DNA of 64,000 bases, taken from assembly GCF_029784165.1 (NCBI RefSeq), contig NC_073696.1, positions 115,436,991-115,500,990 on the forward strand. The letters run 5' to 3'. A program made the position numbers and the translations under genes. The DNA comes from Wyeomyia smithii. Its lineage: Eukaryota > Arthropoda > Insecta > Diptera > Culicidae. How positions within the stretch are numbered: the first letter of the stretch is position 1; every line of letters starts with the position of its first letter. The notes below the pieces were generated by a model. That model saw nothing but the letters and a program-made list of their open reading frames with translations. It was not told the DNA's origin and made no database searches. This document shows, piece after piece, positions 23,853 through 33,481 of this stretch.

Positions 23853-25703
23853 TTATGGCCATTGTCCCATGCCGTTTTTCGGTCCATTGTGAGGATTGTA
23901 GAAATGTGAAAGCGTCGAGTTGAGTACATCATCCAGCGCGGCAGCCGTGGGTAATTGCATGTTCTCAGTTCGCGTAATAAGCCGCTCGTCGTCTTTGCCC
24001 AAACCGCCACCCATGAGCGATGGTTCCCCAACTACCATCACTTCGGCATGTTCCACAGCTGCCACGACCGGTGTTGGTTCCGGAGAATGCTTTTTCCGTG
24101 AGTTTGTGGCAGCATTTTTACGTTTCTTACGCTGCTTCGGTGCTGGCCTCGCGGGTAATTCTTGCGGAGATACTGTAGCAACATTTGGTTCAGCTTTTGG
24201 CCATTTTTGAACTACCGCTGTTTTTAGGCAATCCCTTGGGTCCATTCCGGAAGTTTTTTGCAGTGTCATAAGATGCTGCATTGGTTGCAAAACGCAGCAT
24301 AACTTGAGATAGTTAAGTGTGACAGTTGGGAATCCCTGTCGCGTAATGTTTTTGGTTAATTGCTGTAACATTGTAGGATTCTGCTGTTGGGCATGCATTG
24401 CCAGAACGCCGCGAGGAATCTGCTCTTGCCATCCTCGTGTTGTGAAATCCCACGATCTAATTCGCATCATTTCATTGGCCACAAAATCTACCACTAAGCG
24501 ACCCTCGCATATAACCTTAGTATAAATTGGGTTGATGTATAAAGTTTCCATCGCGCACTGTTCACTATCTACCACAATGGAGTTGTTCTGCAGCCACTCA
24601 TCTGATCGACGCAGATTGAAGAACAACTCCACAACTCCTCCATCAAAAAAGCTTTTGAAGAACCTCGGAATCAGCGCACGGCTAAAGGAAAAATTCTTCA
24701 TACCATCCTCCAAACATAGCGACAGTGATACTGTTGCATTGTCTTCGAAAAATTCACACACAAAATATTCCCACCACATCATTTCGTTTTGTGGTACTCG
24801 CTCGAGCAGCCTTCGGTTTAACTCAAAAATCTTATAGCCCGCGCTTTTTGTTCGATTGCTCCTAGCCTGACCTAAATAATGATTCATCGGTCCCAACATT
24901 GGTGGTACGGTTCTTTCTGTGGGTTCATGTTTAACACTGCTGTGATTTGGTGGTCTCACGGTTGCTTCCTGTTTTACGGAGTTGTGATTTGGTGGCTCCA
25001 CTTTTGGTGCTGTGGTTCGTTCTGCTGATTCACTCATCGCCGATGGGATATTTCGGGCAATGGGTAATCTGCTGGGATCCGCTGCCATCGGTGGCCTCGC
25101 CATATTGAGTTTAAAATCGGCAGATGTGTTTATTGACATGTGTCTGTTAGTCACATTCGGTGCGCCTATATGCTGAGGTTGAGATACCGGAGGCGTTAAA
25201 GGTGCCATACGAATTGCAGACATTGGATTAACTGGTGGTGTCATGTTAGGAACTCCGGATGATTGTTGATGCATCGGGGACCCCATATGGGGACTAGAAA
25301 CTGCTGAACTGTACGGCGATGCAGGTGGCACGTATAGGGCTGAACTTGTACTCGCCGGACGGCTACCCTGAGGTCCGCTGGCTGACGGCGATGGAACTGG
25401 CATTGGCATCATTGGACTGCTAACATGATGCGGACTATTTGCTGACATATTGGCCGGTGAAAACGGAGTGCTTAGATTCTGTGCTGGAGTGCTCGTTCCC
25501 GAAGGAGCTGGAGACTGGTTGTAGTACGGTGTGCTAGCACCAGATGTACTACCGAAGTTTCCGTGTTGTGAGGGACCGCCTCCCGACGGGTCCGCCATAT
25601 CTGACAAAATAAAATCTTCGATGTTCATGCCTCCATATGCCAAAAACCCGTCCACGGATGCTTGTTCGTCCGGACCGTCTTTTTTCGGACCCGTAACGGT
25701 CAT
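23853..25703 (-). CDS. LIM domain-binding protein (LDB/Chip family), intronless and diverged
   Basis: 616 codons, uninterrupted. The start is the ATG at 25703 in a good context (GTTAGCCATGA); the frame stays open a little upstream without another ATG. Residues ~30-230 are Pro/Ser/Met-rich low complexity. Two PPNHxSVKxE repeats lie at ~237-260. The dimerisation region at ~290-500 has YKIFELNRRL, WWEYFVCEFFEDNA, LCLEDGMKNF, RALIPRFFKSFFDGG, CEGRLVVDF, MMRIRSWDF, GVLAMHAQ, KNITRQGF and DPRDCLKTAVVQKW. A basic nuclear signal KQRKKRKN follows at ~523. The LIM-interaction domain at ~555-585 reads EVMVVGEPSLMGGGLGKDD then ERLITRTEN. LDB/Chip proteins bridge LIM-homeodomain and LMO factors in the nucleus. 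Here the dimerisation region differs from the family consensus at many positions, and there are no introns, suggesting a retrogene or fast paralogue; the canonical single gene is a less likely alternative. Confidence 0.9.
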   Translation of the reverse strand: MTVTGPKKDGPDEQASVDGFLAYGGMNIEDFILSDMADPSGGGPSQHGNFGSTSGASTPYYNQSPAPSGTSTPAQNLSTPFSPANMSANSPHHVSSPMMPMPVPSPSASGPQGSRPASTSSALYVPPASPYSSAVSSPHMGSPMHQQSSGVPNMTPPVNPMSAIRMAPLTPPVSQPQHIGAPNVTNRHMSINTSADFKLNMARPPMAADPSRLPIARNIPSAMSESAERTTAPKVEPPNHNSVKQEATVRPPNHSSVKHEPTERTVPPMLGPMNHYLGQARSNRTKSAGYKIFELNRRLLERVPQNEMMWWEYFVCEFFEDNATVSLSLCLEDGMKNFSFSRALIPRFFKSFFDGGVVELFFNLRRSDEWLQNNSIVVDSEQCAMETLYINPIYTKVICEGRLVVDFVANEMMRIRSWDFTTRGWQEQIPRGVLAMHAQQQNPTMLQQLTKNITRQGFPTVTLNYLKLCCVLQPMQHLMTLQKTSGMDPRDCLKTAVVQKWPKAEPNVATVSPQELPARPAPKQRKKRKNAATNSRKKHSPEPTPVVAAVEHAEVMVVGEPSLMGGGLGKDDERLITRTENMQLPTAAALDDVLNSTLSHFYNPHNGPKNGMGQWP

Positions 25704-25766
25704 GGCTAACACTTATTCACTGGGATATTGCACTGAACCGCGCGAAAGTTGTACGGAATTTAACCG

Positions 25767-25772
25767 AACTGA
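25767..25772 (-). promoter_or_regulatory. Candidate initiator (TCAGTT) upstream of the LDB-like gene
   Basis: On the minus strand TCAGTT matches the arthropod initiator TCAKTY, about 65 nt before the ATG. A second, weaker TCAGTG occurs nearer the start (about 25732). No TATA box is visible at -30. Position and match only; transcription start unproven. Confidence 0.3.
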
Positions 25773-25789
25773 TACTGTTCGATCAGAGC

Positions 25790-27010
25790 TAAGAATCTAA
25801 TAGATTTATAAGTTAGGATGGATTTCAAATTTCTAAAAGTTTACCTAACCACTATGGCTAACGTGATCATCGGTAAACAAAAGGAAATGTACACCGAAGA
25901 ATAAAAGAAGCAATATTGCTTCTCTTGTTACCTTCAATAAAGACTACCTAGTTTGCTTGTGTTTAAAGTACTGTCACTAACAGACACACACAGATATATT
26001 AAGATCGTTTTTGTTCTAGCAAATTGAGCTTGTCATTGCAAAACTTTAATTGAATTATGTTATTTTGAGCAAGCGCCAACTGATGCTACTTAATAATGTT
26101 AATAAATTCGGCCTCCAGCAGGAAAAACACGTTCCGAACTTCTGTCACAGTGGAACTTTCTCTATTTTCCCGAAATATATATCCCCGACAGGAAAAAAAA
26201 GAAACAATCATCCACATGTTATCTTTACAAGTAAATATTTGATGCTGTGTTATAAATACACATTCGCGGAAGCTTGTCTGTTGTTTGCTCCGTGTCATAT
26301 CACATAAATTATGAACACCTGTCTCGCACCGAGTAACGATATGGCGAGACAGTTCAACTCTGAGCCGCATCTTTAAGTCAATCACGGGTCTAAATGAAAT
26401 ATTCCCTGAATTGAAGATTAATTTTTTCCATCTAAGCAGCTTAATCAGTCGAATAATGTCGTTCGCATTTGTTTTGTTTATTTTGCAGCAAATTGATATG
26501 CAAACATGTTAAAACGTCAATTATCAACGAAATTTATGAAAGAGTTTCACCCTATAAGCTCTGTGTTTAATTATCACAAAGCAAATTGGAAAAGAATTAA
26601 ACTCATATTATCTATATGTCTATCTATATAATTTTAATAACAAAGTGAATATAATTTCCTTTTTAGGAGTATTGAAATGTGCAATTACTGATGCCAGAAA
26701 TTGTAAAAAAATTGATTCACCTATAATTGACAAAAATCTTCAGCTTCTCTTTTATTCGTAAAATGTATCCAAGCGTCAATTTCAATGGTTTCGGGACCCC
26801 ATTTAAAAAAACTATTTATCAAGATTAAGAGAAGGAGATCAAACATAGATTCACTCTTTCGCGAAAACAAATTTTGCAACTCGAGTCCAAAATGTAAAAC
26901 CATATTCAAAATCCTTTTGGAAGCTATCAAAGAAATTTCAAGAGACCTTTAAAGTCTACTCTATTAACTAAATATGGTGATCCTTTTCAATAAACAAAAA
27001 CCTGCAAGGT
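25790..27010. other. Intergenic sequence upstream of the LDB-like gene
   Basis: AT-rich, no supported ORF or RNA. If the LDB-like gene is transcribed, its upstream regulatory sequence should lie here. Nothing specific recognised. Confidence 0.4.
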
Positions 27011-27019
27011 AGTTTAAGC

Positions 27020-27300
27020 GTGTGATCTTTTATCTTTGAGAAAATTATGCTTAACAGGATGATGTCATTAATCAATGGAAATTCAATATTGGAATATGAA
27101 CCGTTTTATGATTTCGCATTGGGAGCTCTGCAGGTTGTCTACCAGAATCAAAAATCTGTTAGATATTCTGTCGGAGCAGGTGTACCTCAATGTTCAACCT
27201 TGGTCCAGGTATGCAATACATATCTACTTCAGAATGAATGGGGTTATTTTAAACTGCTCTGAAACGGTTAAGTACTTGAAACTATATAATAATCGAAAAT
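27020..27300 (+). pseudogene. Small RT relic (Jockey-like)
   Basis: 27047-27230 encodes VVYQNQKSVRYSVGAGVPQC, resembling the RT block before the catalytic motif (normally SGVPQGS). 27225-27290 encodes MNGVILNCSETVKYLKLYNN, resembling the I-N-G-DTVKYLGL segment of the thumb. The catalytic block between them is missing. Heavily decayed; the call rests on these two matches. Confidence 0.4.
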
Positions 27301-27494
27301 GATATTTCGAAGAGCACAGTGAAGGTGTACAAGCAAAGTGCAAACTATTTCAAGGGCTGATAGAGGGCCACAATAACCCCGAGTAGATTTTGTGAATCTA
27401 CTTAGAGTCATTGAACATTCAAGTTTCTTGAATACTCTTTCATAAAGTGGATCTAACTATAATTGTATACCACTTAGAGCAATTCTATTAGTAT

Positions 27495-27499
27495 CATTG
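27495..27499 (+). repeat. 5-bp target-site duplication (CATTG), left
   Basis: CATTG directly precedes the element end CACAGTGG; the same five bases directly follow the other end at 29544-29548. Confidence 0.75.
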
Positions 27500-29543
27500 C
27501 ACAGTGGTCCAATAAGGCAAAAAGTGGAACTTAATTCCATAGCGCCTTTTAACTTCATCCTAGCTTAATAGTGTCCTCGGAGCAATTGTTTGTATGAATG
27601 ACCCGCATAATTGCAAATTGTAAAAAAATATTAAAAGTTTACTATACTAAAAATAAAAAAATTAACTTTTTTGTGTTAAGAGATAGAAGAATAGTTTATT
27701 CAGCAAAGTTGTAGAAAATTCAAAAATATGAAACTTTGTTGAACAAATGAAAATCCTATCTTTTTTCGGTACAAAGTTATAAAGTACATTACATGGAACT
27801 TATTTAAAAGTTAGTTTTTTGTACTTAACTTTAGTTAGTTGCATTTTACACGAAAGTGTAGTTCGGAGGAATTGTTAGGGCACACAAAACAAACATTTTT
27901 GCCGAAGACTATATATCTCCAGGAGTTTTCTTTACAAAGTTATACCATATTTTAGCTTATTTTTTCGATAACTTCAAGAATGTATAGGTTAAAAAGGGGC
28001 AAGTGGAATTATGATGTCAATAGTTTTTCTTGAAGTTAAGCTGAAGTACTATAAACTTCTTTAGGTTCCATTTGTCCCAATCCACCCATTTTAGAGTACG
28101 GCGAACATATGTCACAGTAGGTTTTCATATATCAAAAATACTAACTTTTTTGTGTTAAGAGATAGAGGAATGGTCTTTTGCGCAAAGTTTTAGAACGTGC
28201 AAAAATATGAAACTTTGCTGAACAAACAAAATTTCTATCTTCATTGGGAACAGAGTTACAGAGTATTTCATGTAAAAGTTACTTAAAAGTTAGTTTTTTG
28301 TACTAAACTTCTGTTAGTTACATTTTACAAAAAAACGTTGTTCTACAAAAGGATTTTGGCATACAAAATACACGTTTTTGTTGAAGGCTACACATCTCCA
28401 GGACTTTTCCTTACAAAGATATAGCATAATTCAGCATATTTTTTCGATAACTTTAAGAACGTATAAAGGAAAAAGGGGCAAGTGGAATCATGATGTCAAT
28501 TTTTTTTCTTAAAGTTCAGCTCAAGTGCTCAAAACTGCTATAAGTTCCATCCGTCCCAATCCACCTAATCTTTATTCTATACGTTGTTGAAGTTATCGAA
28601 AAAATATGCTGAAATGTGCTATAACTTTATAAGGAAAAGTCCTGGATATGTGTAGCCTTCAACAAAAACGTGTGTTTTGTATGCCCAAATGCTTCTACAG
28701 AACAAAGTTTTCTTGTAAAATGTAACTAACAGAAGTTTAGTACAAAAAACTAACTTTTAAGTAACTTTTACATGAAATAATCTGTAACTCTGTTCCCAAT
28801 GAAGATAGAAATTTTGTTTGTTCAGCAAAGTTTCATATTTTTGCACGTTCTAAAACTTTGCGGAAAAGACCATTCCTCTATCTCTTAACATAAAAAAGTT
28901 AGTATTTTTGATATATGAAAACCTACTGTGACATATGTTCGCTGTACTCTAAAATGGGTGGATTGGGACAAATGGAACCTAAAGAAGTTTATAGTACTTC
29001 AGCTTAACTTCAAGAAAAACTATTGACATCATGATTCCACTTGCCCCTTTTTAACCTATACATTCTTGAAGTTATCGAAAAAATAAGCTAAAATATGATA
29101 TAACTTTGTAAGGAAAACTCCTGGAGATATATAGTCTTCGGCAAAAATGTTTGTTTTGTGTGCCCTAACAATTCCTCCGAACTACACTTTCGTGTAAAAT
29201 GCAACTAACTAAAGTTAAGTACAAAAAACTAACTTTTAAATAAGTTCCATGTAATGTACTTCATAACTTTGTACCGAAAAAAGATAGGATTTTCATTTGT
29301 TCAACAAAGTTTCATATTTTTGAATTTTCTACAACTTTGCTGAATAAACTATTCTTCTATCTCTTAACACAAAAAAGTTAATTTTTTTATTTTTAGTATA
29401 GTAAACTTTTAATATTTTTTTACAATTTGCAATTATGCGGGTCATTCATACAAACAATTGCTCCGAGGACACTATTAAGCTAGGATGAAGTTAAAAGGCG
29501 ATATGGAATTAAGTTCCACTTTTTGCATTATTGGACCACTGTG
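27500..29543. mobile_element. 2.04-kb giant palindromic foldback element with CACAGTG termini (Transib-like)
   Basis: The left arm (27500-28468) and right arm (about 28571-29543) are near-identical inverted copies, with a ~100-bp centre. Each arm holds two diverged tandem units of ~430-480 bp, marked by TTTTTTGTGTTAAGAGATAG and CAATCCACC. The central ~100 bp matches the end of the first unit, so the right arm lost that piece. Both termini are CACAGTGGTCCAATAA, and a 5-bp duplication CATTG flanks them. CAC-rich ends plus 5-bp duplications are known for Transib elements. There is no transposase ORF, so it is non-autonomous. Right-hand flank is a mariner-type relic. Confidence 0.85.
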
Positions 29544-29548
29544 CATTG
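29544..29548 (+). repeat. 5-bp target-site duplication (CATTG), right
   Basis: Directly follows the terminal CCACTGTG and equals 27495-27499. Confidence 0.75.
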
Positions 29549-29589
29549 GTTCTACAGGGTGCGCCACAATTATTGAAACAAAAATGAAA

Positions 29590-29890
29590 ATGGCGATTTG
29601 CGGGTCGGTATTTGTTGGGCCCAGAAAACGAACAACAATCAAATCTGGACCTCCATGCATGATGGTGCCCCGGCTTACACAAAGAAGACCGTTCAAGACT
29701 GGTGCAAGTCTCTCTTTCCCGCTGTCGTTGCCGGAATGAGAGGTCTCCAAACTTGCCAGGCTTGCTCACAAAAACACACAAGTTTGGACAGGCTGAAGAA
29801 ATTTTCGCTCAGTTAGATCTGGTATCATCCTAGGCGTCTCCGAGCTGTCATCAAAGGAGGACACATCGAATGAGTTTTTGGTTTTTTATT
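29590..29890 (+). pseudogene. mariner-superfamily transposase C-terminal relic
   Basis: 29650-29740 encodes MHDGAPAYTKKTVQDWCKSL then FPAVV, matching the QDGAPAHT block with the second catalytic Asp. The frame breaks, and 29840-29868 encodes RLRAVIKGGHIE followed by a stop, the usual C-terminal end of this group. About 40 residues between these blocks are missing or scrambled. Confidence 0.65.
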
Positions 29891-30560
29891 GTATTTACTC
29901 AATTAATTATTATCATTTCAAAAGTTTTCTCTTAATTGTCTGAAACATGATTAATATTTCTTATTGCAATGATTATGACGCGACCTGTAGAAGCCAAAAT
30001 GTTTGAAAGTAGCACTGTTTTAAAAGCTTTTTGATATTTTCTCATGAAAAACGCGGGTTATATTATTGTTTTTGAGCTCAAATTAAACTCTCAATCTGCT
30101 CTACAACTTGTTCTTGGACACAAGCTGTCTATTTTCTTTAGTTTTGAGAACTTACATGCATGTTAAGTTGTAAACCTACAAAATATTACTATTTACATTT
30201 ATTTATACATGTAAAAGCAATGTCTGGTAGAAAACTTTCTCAGCTTTCAAATGAAATCATTAGATTTGTTTCAAGTAGTGTACACTTAAAGTTAGAGCTA
30301 CTTAATGTAAATTTTCTGAACTTTACGATGATAATTTAAAGTTAAACTGAAATGATTATAATAAGCTAATCGGTAATTACAACTTTACAACTTACTTTCC
30401 TATGTCACGGCTGAATAAACATAACGGGTGACAACCTACTATTTGGATTTTTTTCTGCTGTCCTCGAAAAAAAAGGTGGATGAACTTAAAGAAACACTGA
30501 TTTCATTTCCATGAAGATACATTTATTGTAAACTAACAAAAATTATTGAACATTTGAGAA
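29890..30560. other. Intergenic, AT-rich
   Basis: No ORF, RNA or clear repeat recognised. Confidence 0.4.
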
Positions 30561-30567
30561 AGGTCCG

Positions 30568-30690
30568 TTAGCGGTCTTCCGACTCCTCTTTTGATGCCGG
30601 AGCAAGAGTGTTCATGTCGACTTTTCGAATGCCTTTTTCGAGTCCATCAATTACTGCAACCTTGCCAGTGACAGTTTCTTCTCGTGGATA
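30568..30690 (-). other. Weak candidate terminal coding exon
   Basis: Minus-strand open segment of 40 codons ending in a stop at 30568-30570, with balanced, charged composition: TGKVAVIDGLEKGIRK then VDMNTLAPASKEESEDR. This looks more protein-like than the AT-rich surroundings. No family recognised, and no convincing splice acceptor is seen just upstream. It could equally be a retroelement remnant. Confidence 0.25.
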
Positions 30691-30895
30691 TCATTCGAAA
30701 CGGATTCACACATCAATACGAATATCATTATTAATTTAAACAAAACAACTGATGATTTCCTTTTGGAGAGTGACATTGGATTCCCACAACTATCTAACTT
30801 TTTGAGTATATTATGGATCAAATATATTATGTTTCGGAAGAGCATTCATTTTTCCTTCGTAAATTTTTCACTGGACTCACATTATTAAGAAAAGT

Positions 30896-31115
30896 TTAGT
30901 ACGGCCACCAACAAGCACCCATATACCAGCGATGCACATGTATTAGGCCATACATCACACCCGTACAGACCAATAATAACTGTACGAAAGGATAGAACAA
31001 AAGAAACATTTCTTGTAGCTTCGGTGAATAACACGTGTCTTCGATGCAAAAGCGGATTGCTTCTTTTAGGAAGCAACCGATTCCCAACGTGTGTTGATGT
31101 GCCCACCACCAACAG
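30896..31115 (-). other. Weak candidate terminal exon with a transmembrane segment
   Basis: On the minus strand, a plausible acceptor (CTTCTACTACAG) precedes an open frame of ~72 codons: Cys/Trp-rich start CWWWAHQHTLGIGC, then FCIEDTC, a hydrophobic stretch FLLFYPFVQLLLVCTGVMYG, and the end CWWPY with a stop. The upstream frame is closed by a stop, so it would need the splice. A typical unknown membrane-protein end, or chance. No family recognised. Confidence 0.25.
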
Positions 31116-31239
31116 CTGTAGTAGAAGCTTCACCTTCGTACATGGTCGATAATCCTTGTTGGGAGCTGTAGAGAACATGCATACGTATGCAAGAATATCC
31201 TTTATTGAGTCAAAAAAGCAGTGTACATATATCATAATA

Positions 31240-32560
31240 GCTTCATTGCTTCACTGAAAACATCAGAATTCAGATGTACGTGTTAATCTCCCTAGGATGT
31301 GAAAAAGAAATTTCAACAAAAGGCTGTATGACCTTTTGAAATGTATTGAATTTGCTTTCGGATGCATAAATAGAACCAACATAATTTCGTAGCATTATCT
31401 TTCGTAAGTTTAATGCAAAGAAATTAAACTCGTCATAACATTTATTCAAATACGAGCATTCCTTTCGCAAGCTCGTCACACGTGCAGTCATTGTTCCTCA
31501 ATCTTCCGCCCCCGGCGCACAGCGGCCACTATCTAATTTCACCTCAACATGGTGCCGAGTACTCGAGAGAAGTTGAATCTTCATTCAAGGTAGAACGAGA
31601 TGCGAATGGACGGGAATTTGCCGCCTTTCTGTCAGCATTATTTTATGATGAAACAAAAGAAACTCGTGAGAAGCGAAAAACGTGGAATAGTGCTTCGTTT
31701 CGCGCGGCTCTAGGACGGCAAGCATAATGGACAGCGATGTATATGGACTTTTGCCTGCAGCAGCAGAGACTGCCGCTTGTTTCGATGACGGGACACGTGT
31801 ATGGTTCGTACCAGGCACCTGGCTTTCACTCAATGAAAATTGCTGGCTCCGTTTCAGGTATAATAATCTATAAGATAGGAACAAGAGTTGCTGCTTGTAA
31901 CATGCGCATCGAACGGTACAAGAGTCGAGAGCTACCTTGTGTACACATTCATATTTCATTATGACGCAGTTTAGTCACATGCACTGACATTGAATCATGC
32001 CTAAATTGTACTTAATATACGAGTTTCTATTATAAAGAAACTAAGAAGGGATCTTCACTTCAAACTACTTCAAGGTTTTCTGCATCTCAGCGTATTGATA
32101 GTTGTCTTGTTGCCAGTACCACAGAAAACTGTTTATGTTGAAATATTTACGTTAACCTCTCTTTATTCGAGTTTGACCACGTAATAAAACAAATAAATAG
32201 AGTGATCAATTTGATTTTTCGAAACTAATTGGCACTTGACACCGAACCACTTATCATGCGGATTTTGCATTTGTTTCCACATAACAGAAAGTTGTTGTAA
32301 CTTATATGACATAGCATGTTAGTGCATGCATACGCACAGCATACAAGACGACAGAAATGATATACTGATACTTCGTCTTGGAGAATAGAATTTTTGCATG
32401 AAATAGTTTGAAAATATGCGAATTTGTTAGAACAATGAAATTTCTTAATTGCTACTAGATAGAAAAAATGCATAGACGATTACGTATCATACGAAAAATT
32501 TTTATTTTCACGAAATGCCTTTTATCATTGTAAAACTATGATTGAGTGTATCTCTAGAAG
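31240..32560. other. Intergenic, AT-rich
   Basis: No supported gene. Open stretches at 31482-31959 (both strands) have no recognised motifs. Confidence 0.4.
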
Positions 32561-32562
32561 TG

Positions 32563-32935
32563 AAACAGGATGATTTTTTTTTCTCGCTTATTTTCCGTCA
32601 GTCTAGTTCCACCACTGTTGTGGGCAATCACCGACGCCCAGGGAGGCGACTCCACACCCAGGACCCTTACTCACGACCCGTTTATTAACGGACCGGCGCC
32701 AACGGCTTTACTTCCTCATGCGATGGAAGGCGTGATCCCAGAGATTTTTCGCCTCAGAAAATCTCCCGGTGTCGGCTAGGATTGAATCTAGACCAGTTGG
32801 GTTGGTTGTGAGTGGATCACGCCACCTCACAACCATCGACACCTATGTCGGCGGTGGGATTCGAACCCAGGCGTCGCGCGTGGTTGGCGGAGACGTTACC
32901 AACCACACTAGGCCCCCGCTCAAAACAGGATGATT
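32563..32935 (-). mobile_element. tRNA-derived SINE (minus) with 13-bp target duplication
   Basis: The target duplication AAACAGGATGATT occurs at 32563-32575 and 32923-32935. The 347-bp insert, read on the minus strand, starts GCGGGGGCCTAGTGTGGTTGG with an A-box-like element (32899-32910). It has a perfect B-box GGTTCGAATCC (32857-32867) and ends in a short poly(A), seen as the T-run at 32576-32581. These are the marks of an RNA polymerase III SINE moved by target-primed reverse transcription. The interior is GC-rich compared with its surroundings, and the intact duplication suggests a fairly recent insertion. Confidence 0.88.
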
Positions 32936-33342
32936 GAAAGTTGCAAAAATTGCATCTTACCCATCTTTGAGTCTTAGAGGTTACGTGTTAAAACAGAAAA
33001 TCTGTAGAGAACGGTAAGAAACACTATTTCATATTTTACAAGGATATCACTACCTTCATATTGCCCACCAACATGTAATAAATTTAAGCGTAGGACATCA
33101 TTTGCCTTCCTGATGATAATAATCCAATTTGATCCAATCATTGGGTGCGCTTATATCTTTATACTTTTTAATAAAGTAGATTCAAATATCTTATCAGAAA
33201 AAAATGCTCAACTCTGGATCAGATCTTACCATTGTGTTGTGATTGTGATGTGATATTTGCTGGACAACATTTAAATCAAAATTATAAACACTTTCAAGCT
33301 ACTAAACGTGAAACATTCAGCTGTTTGCTTATTTAGGGTAAA

Positions 33343-33480
33343 TTACCCTATAGTGGATTCATTTTCTATAGTGGACCGCCAGTGAAATTAACACAACTTT
33401 TGTGAAAACTCGAAGGAGTTTCAGAAAACTTCTTCGGGAAACATCTTATCAAGACAATCTTCATCGAATAATGTAAGAGG
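33343..33480. repeat. Left piece of the TATAGTGGACC repeat array
   Basis: CTATAGTGGA occurs twice near 33350-33380, followed by CAGAAAACTTCTTCGGGAAAC and ATCTTATCAAG. This same order recurs at about 35440-35540. The Jockey-like fragment that starts just after it separates this piece from the main array at 34555-35770. Confidence 0.65.
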
Positions 33481-33481
33481 T

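Noticed and set aside
24532..24837. Plus-strand open stretches inside the LDB-like gene
   Set aside because: Antisense shadows of the coding frame; no own motifs.
27500..27527. Possible 12-RSS nonamer after CACAGTG
   Set aside because: Twelve bases after the heptamer lies AAAAAGTGG, which matches the nonamer ACAAAAACC only by its A-run. In AT-rich DNA this is not evidence; only the heptamer and 5-bp duplication are kept.
30896..31235. 116-codon open stretch on minus as a gene in its own frame
   Set aside because: That frame lacks protein-like motifs; the alternative frame with a membrane helix is the better, still weak, candidate.
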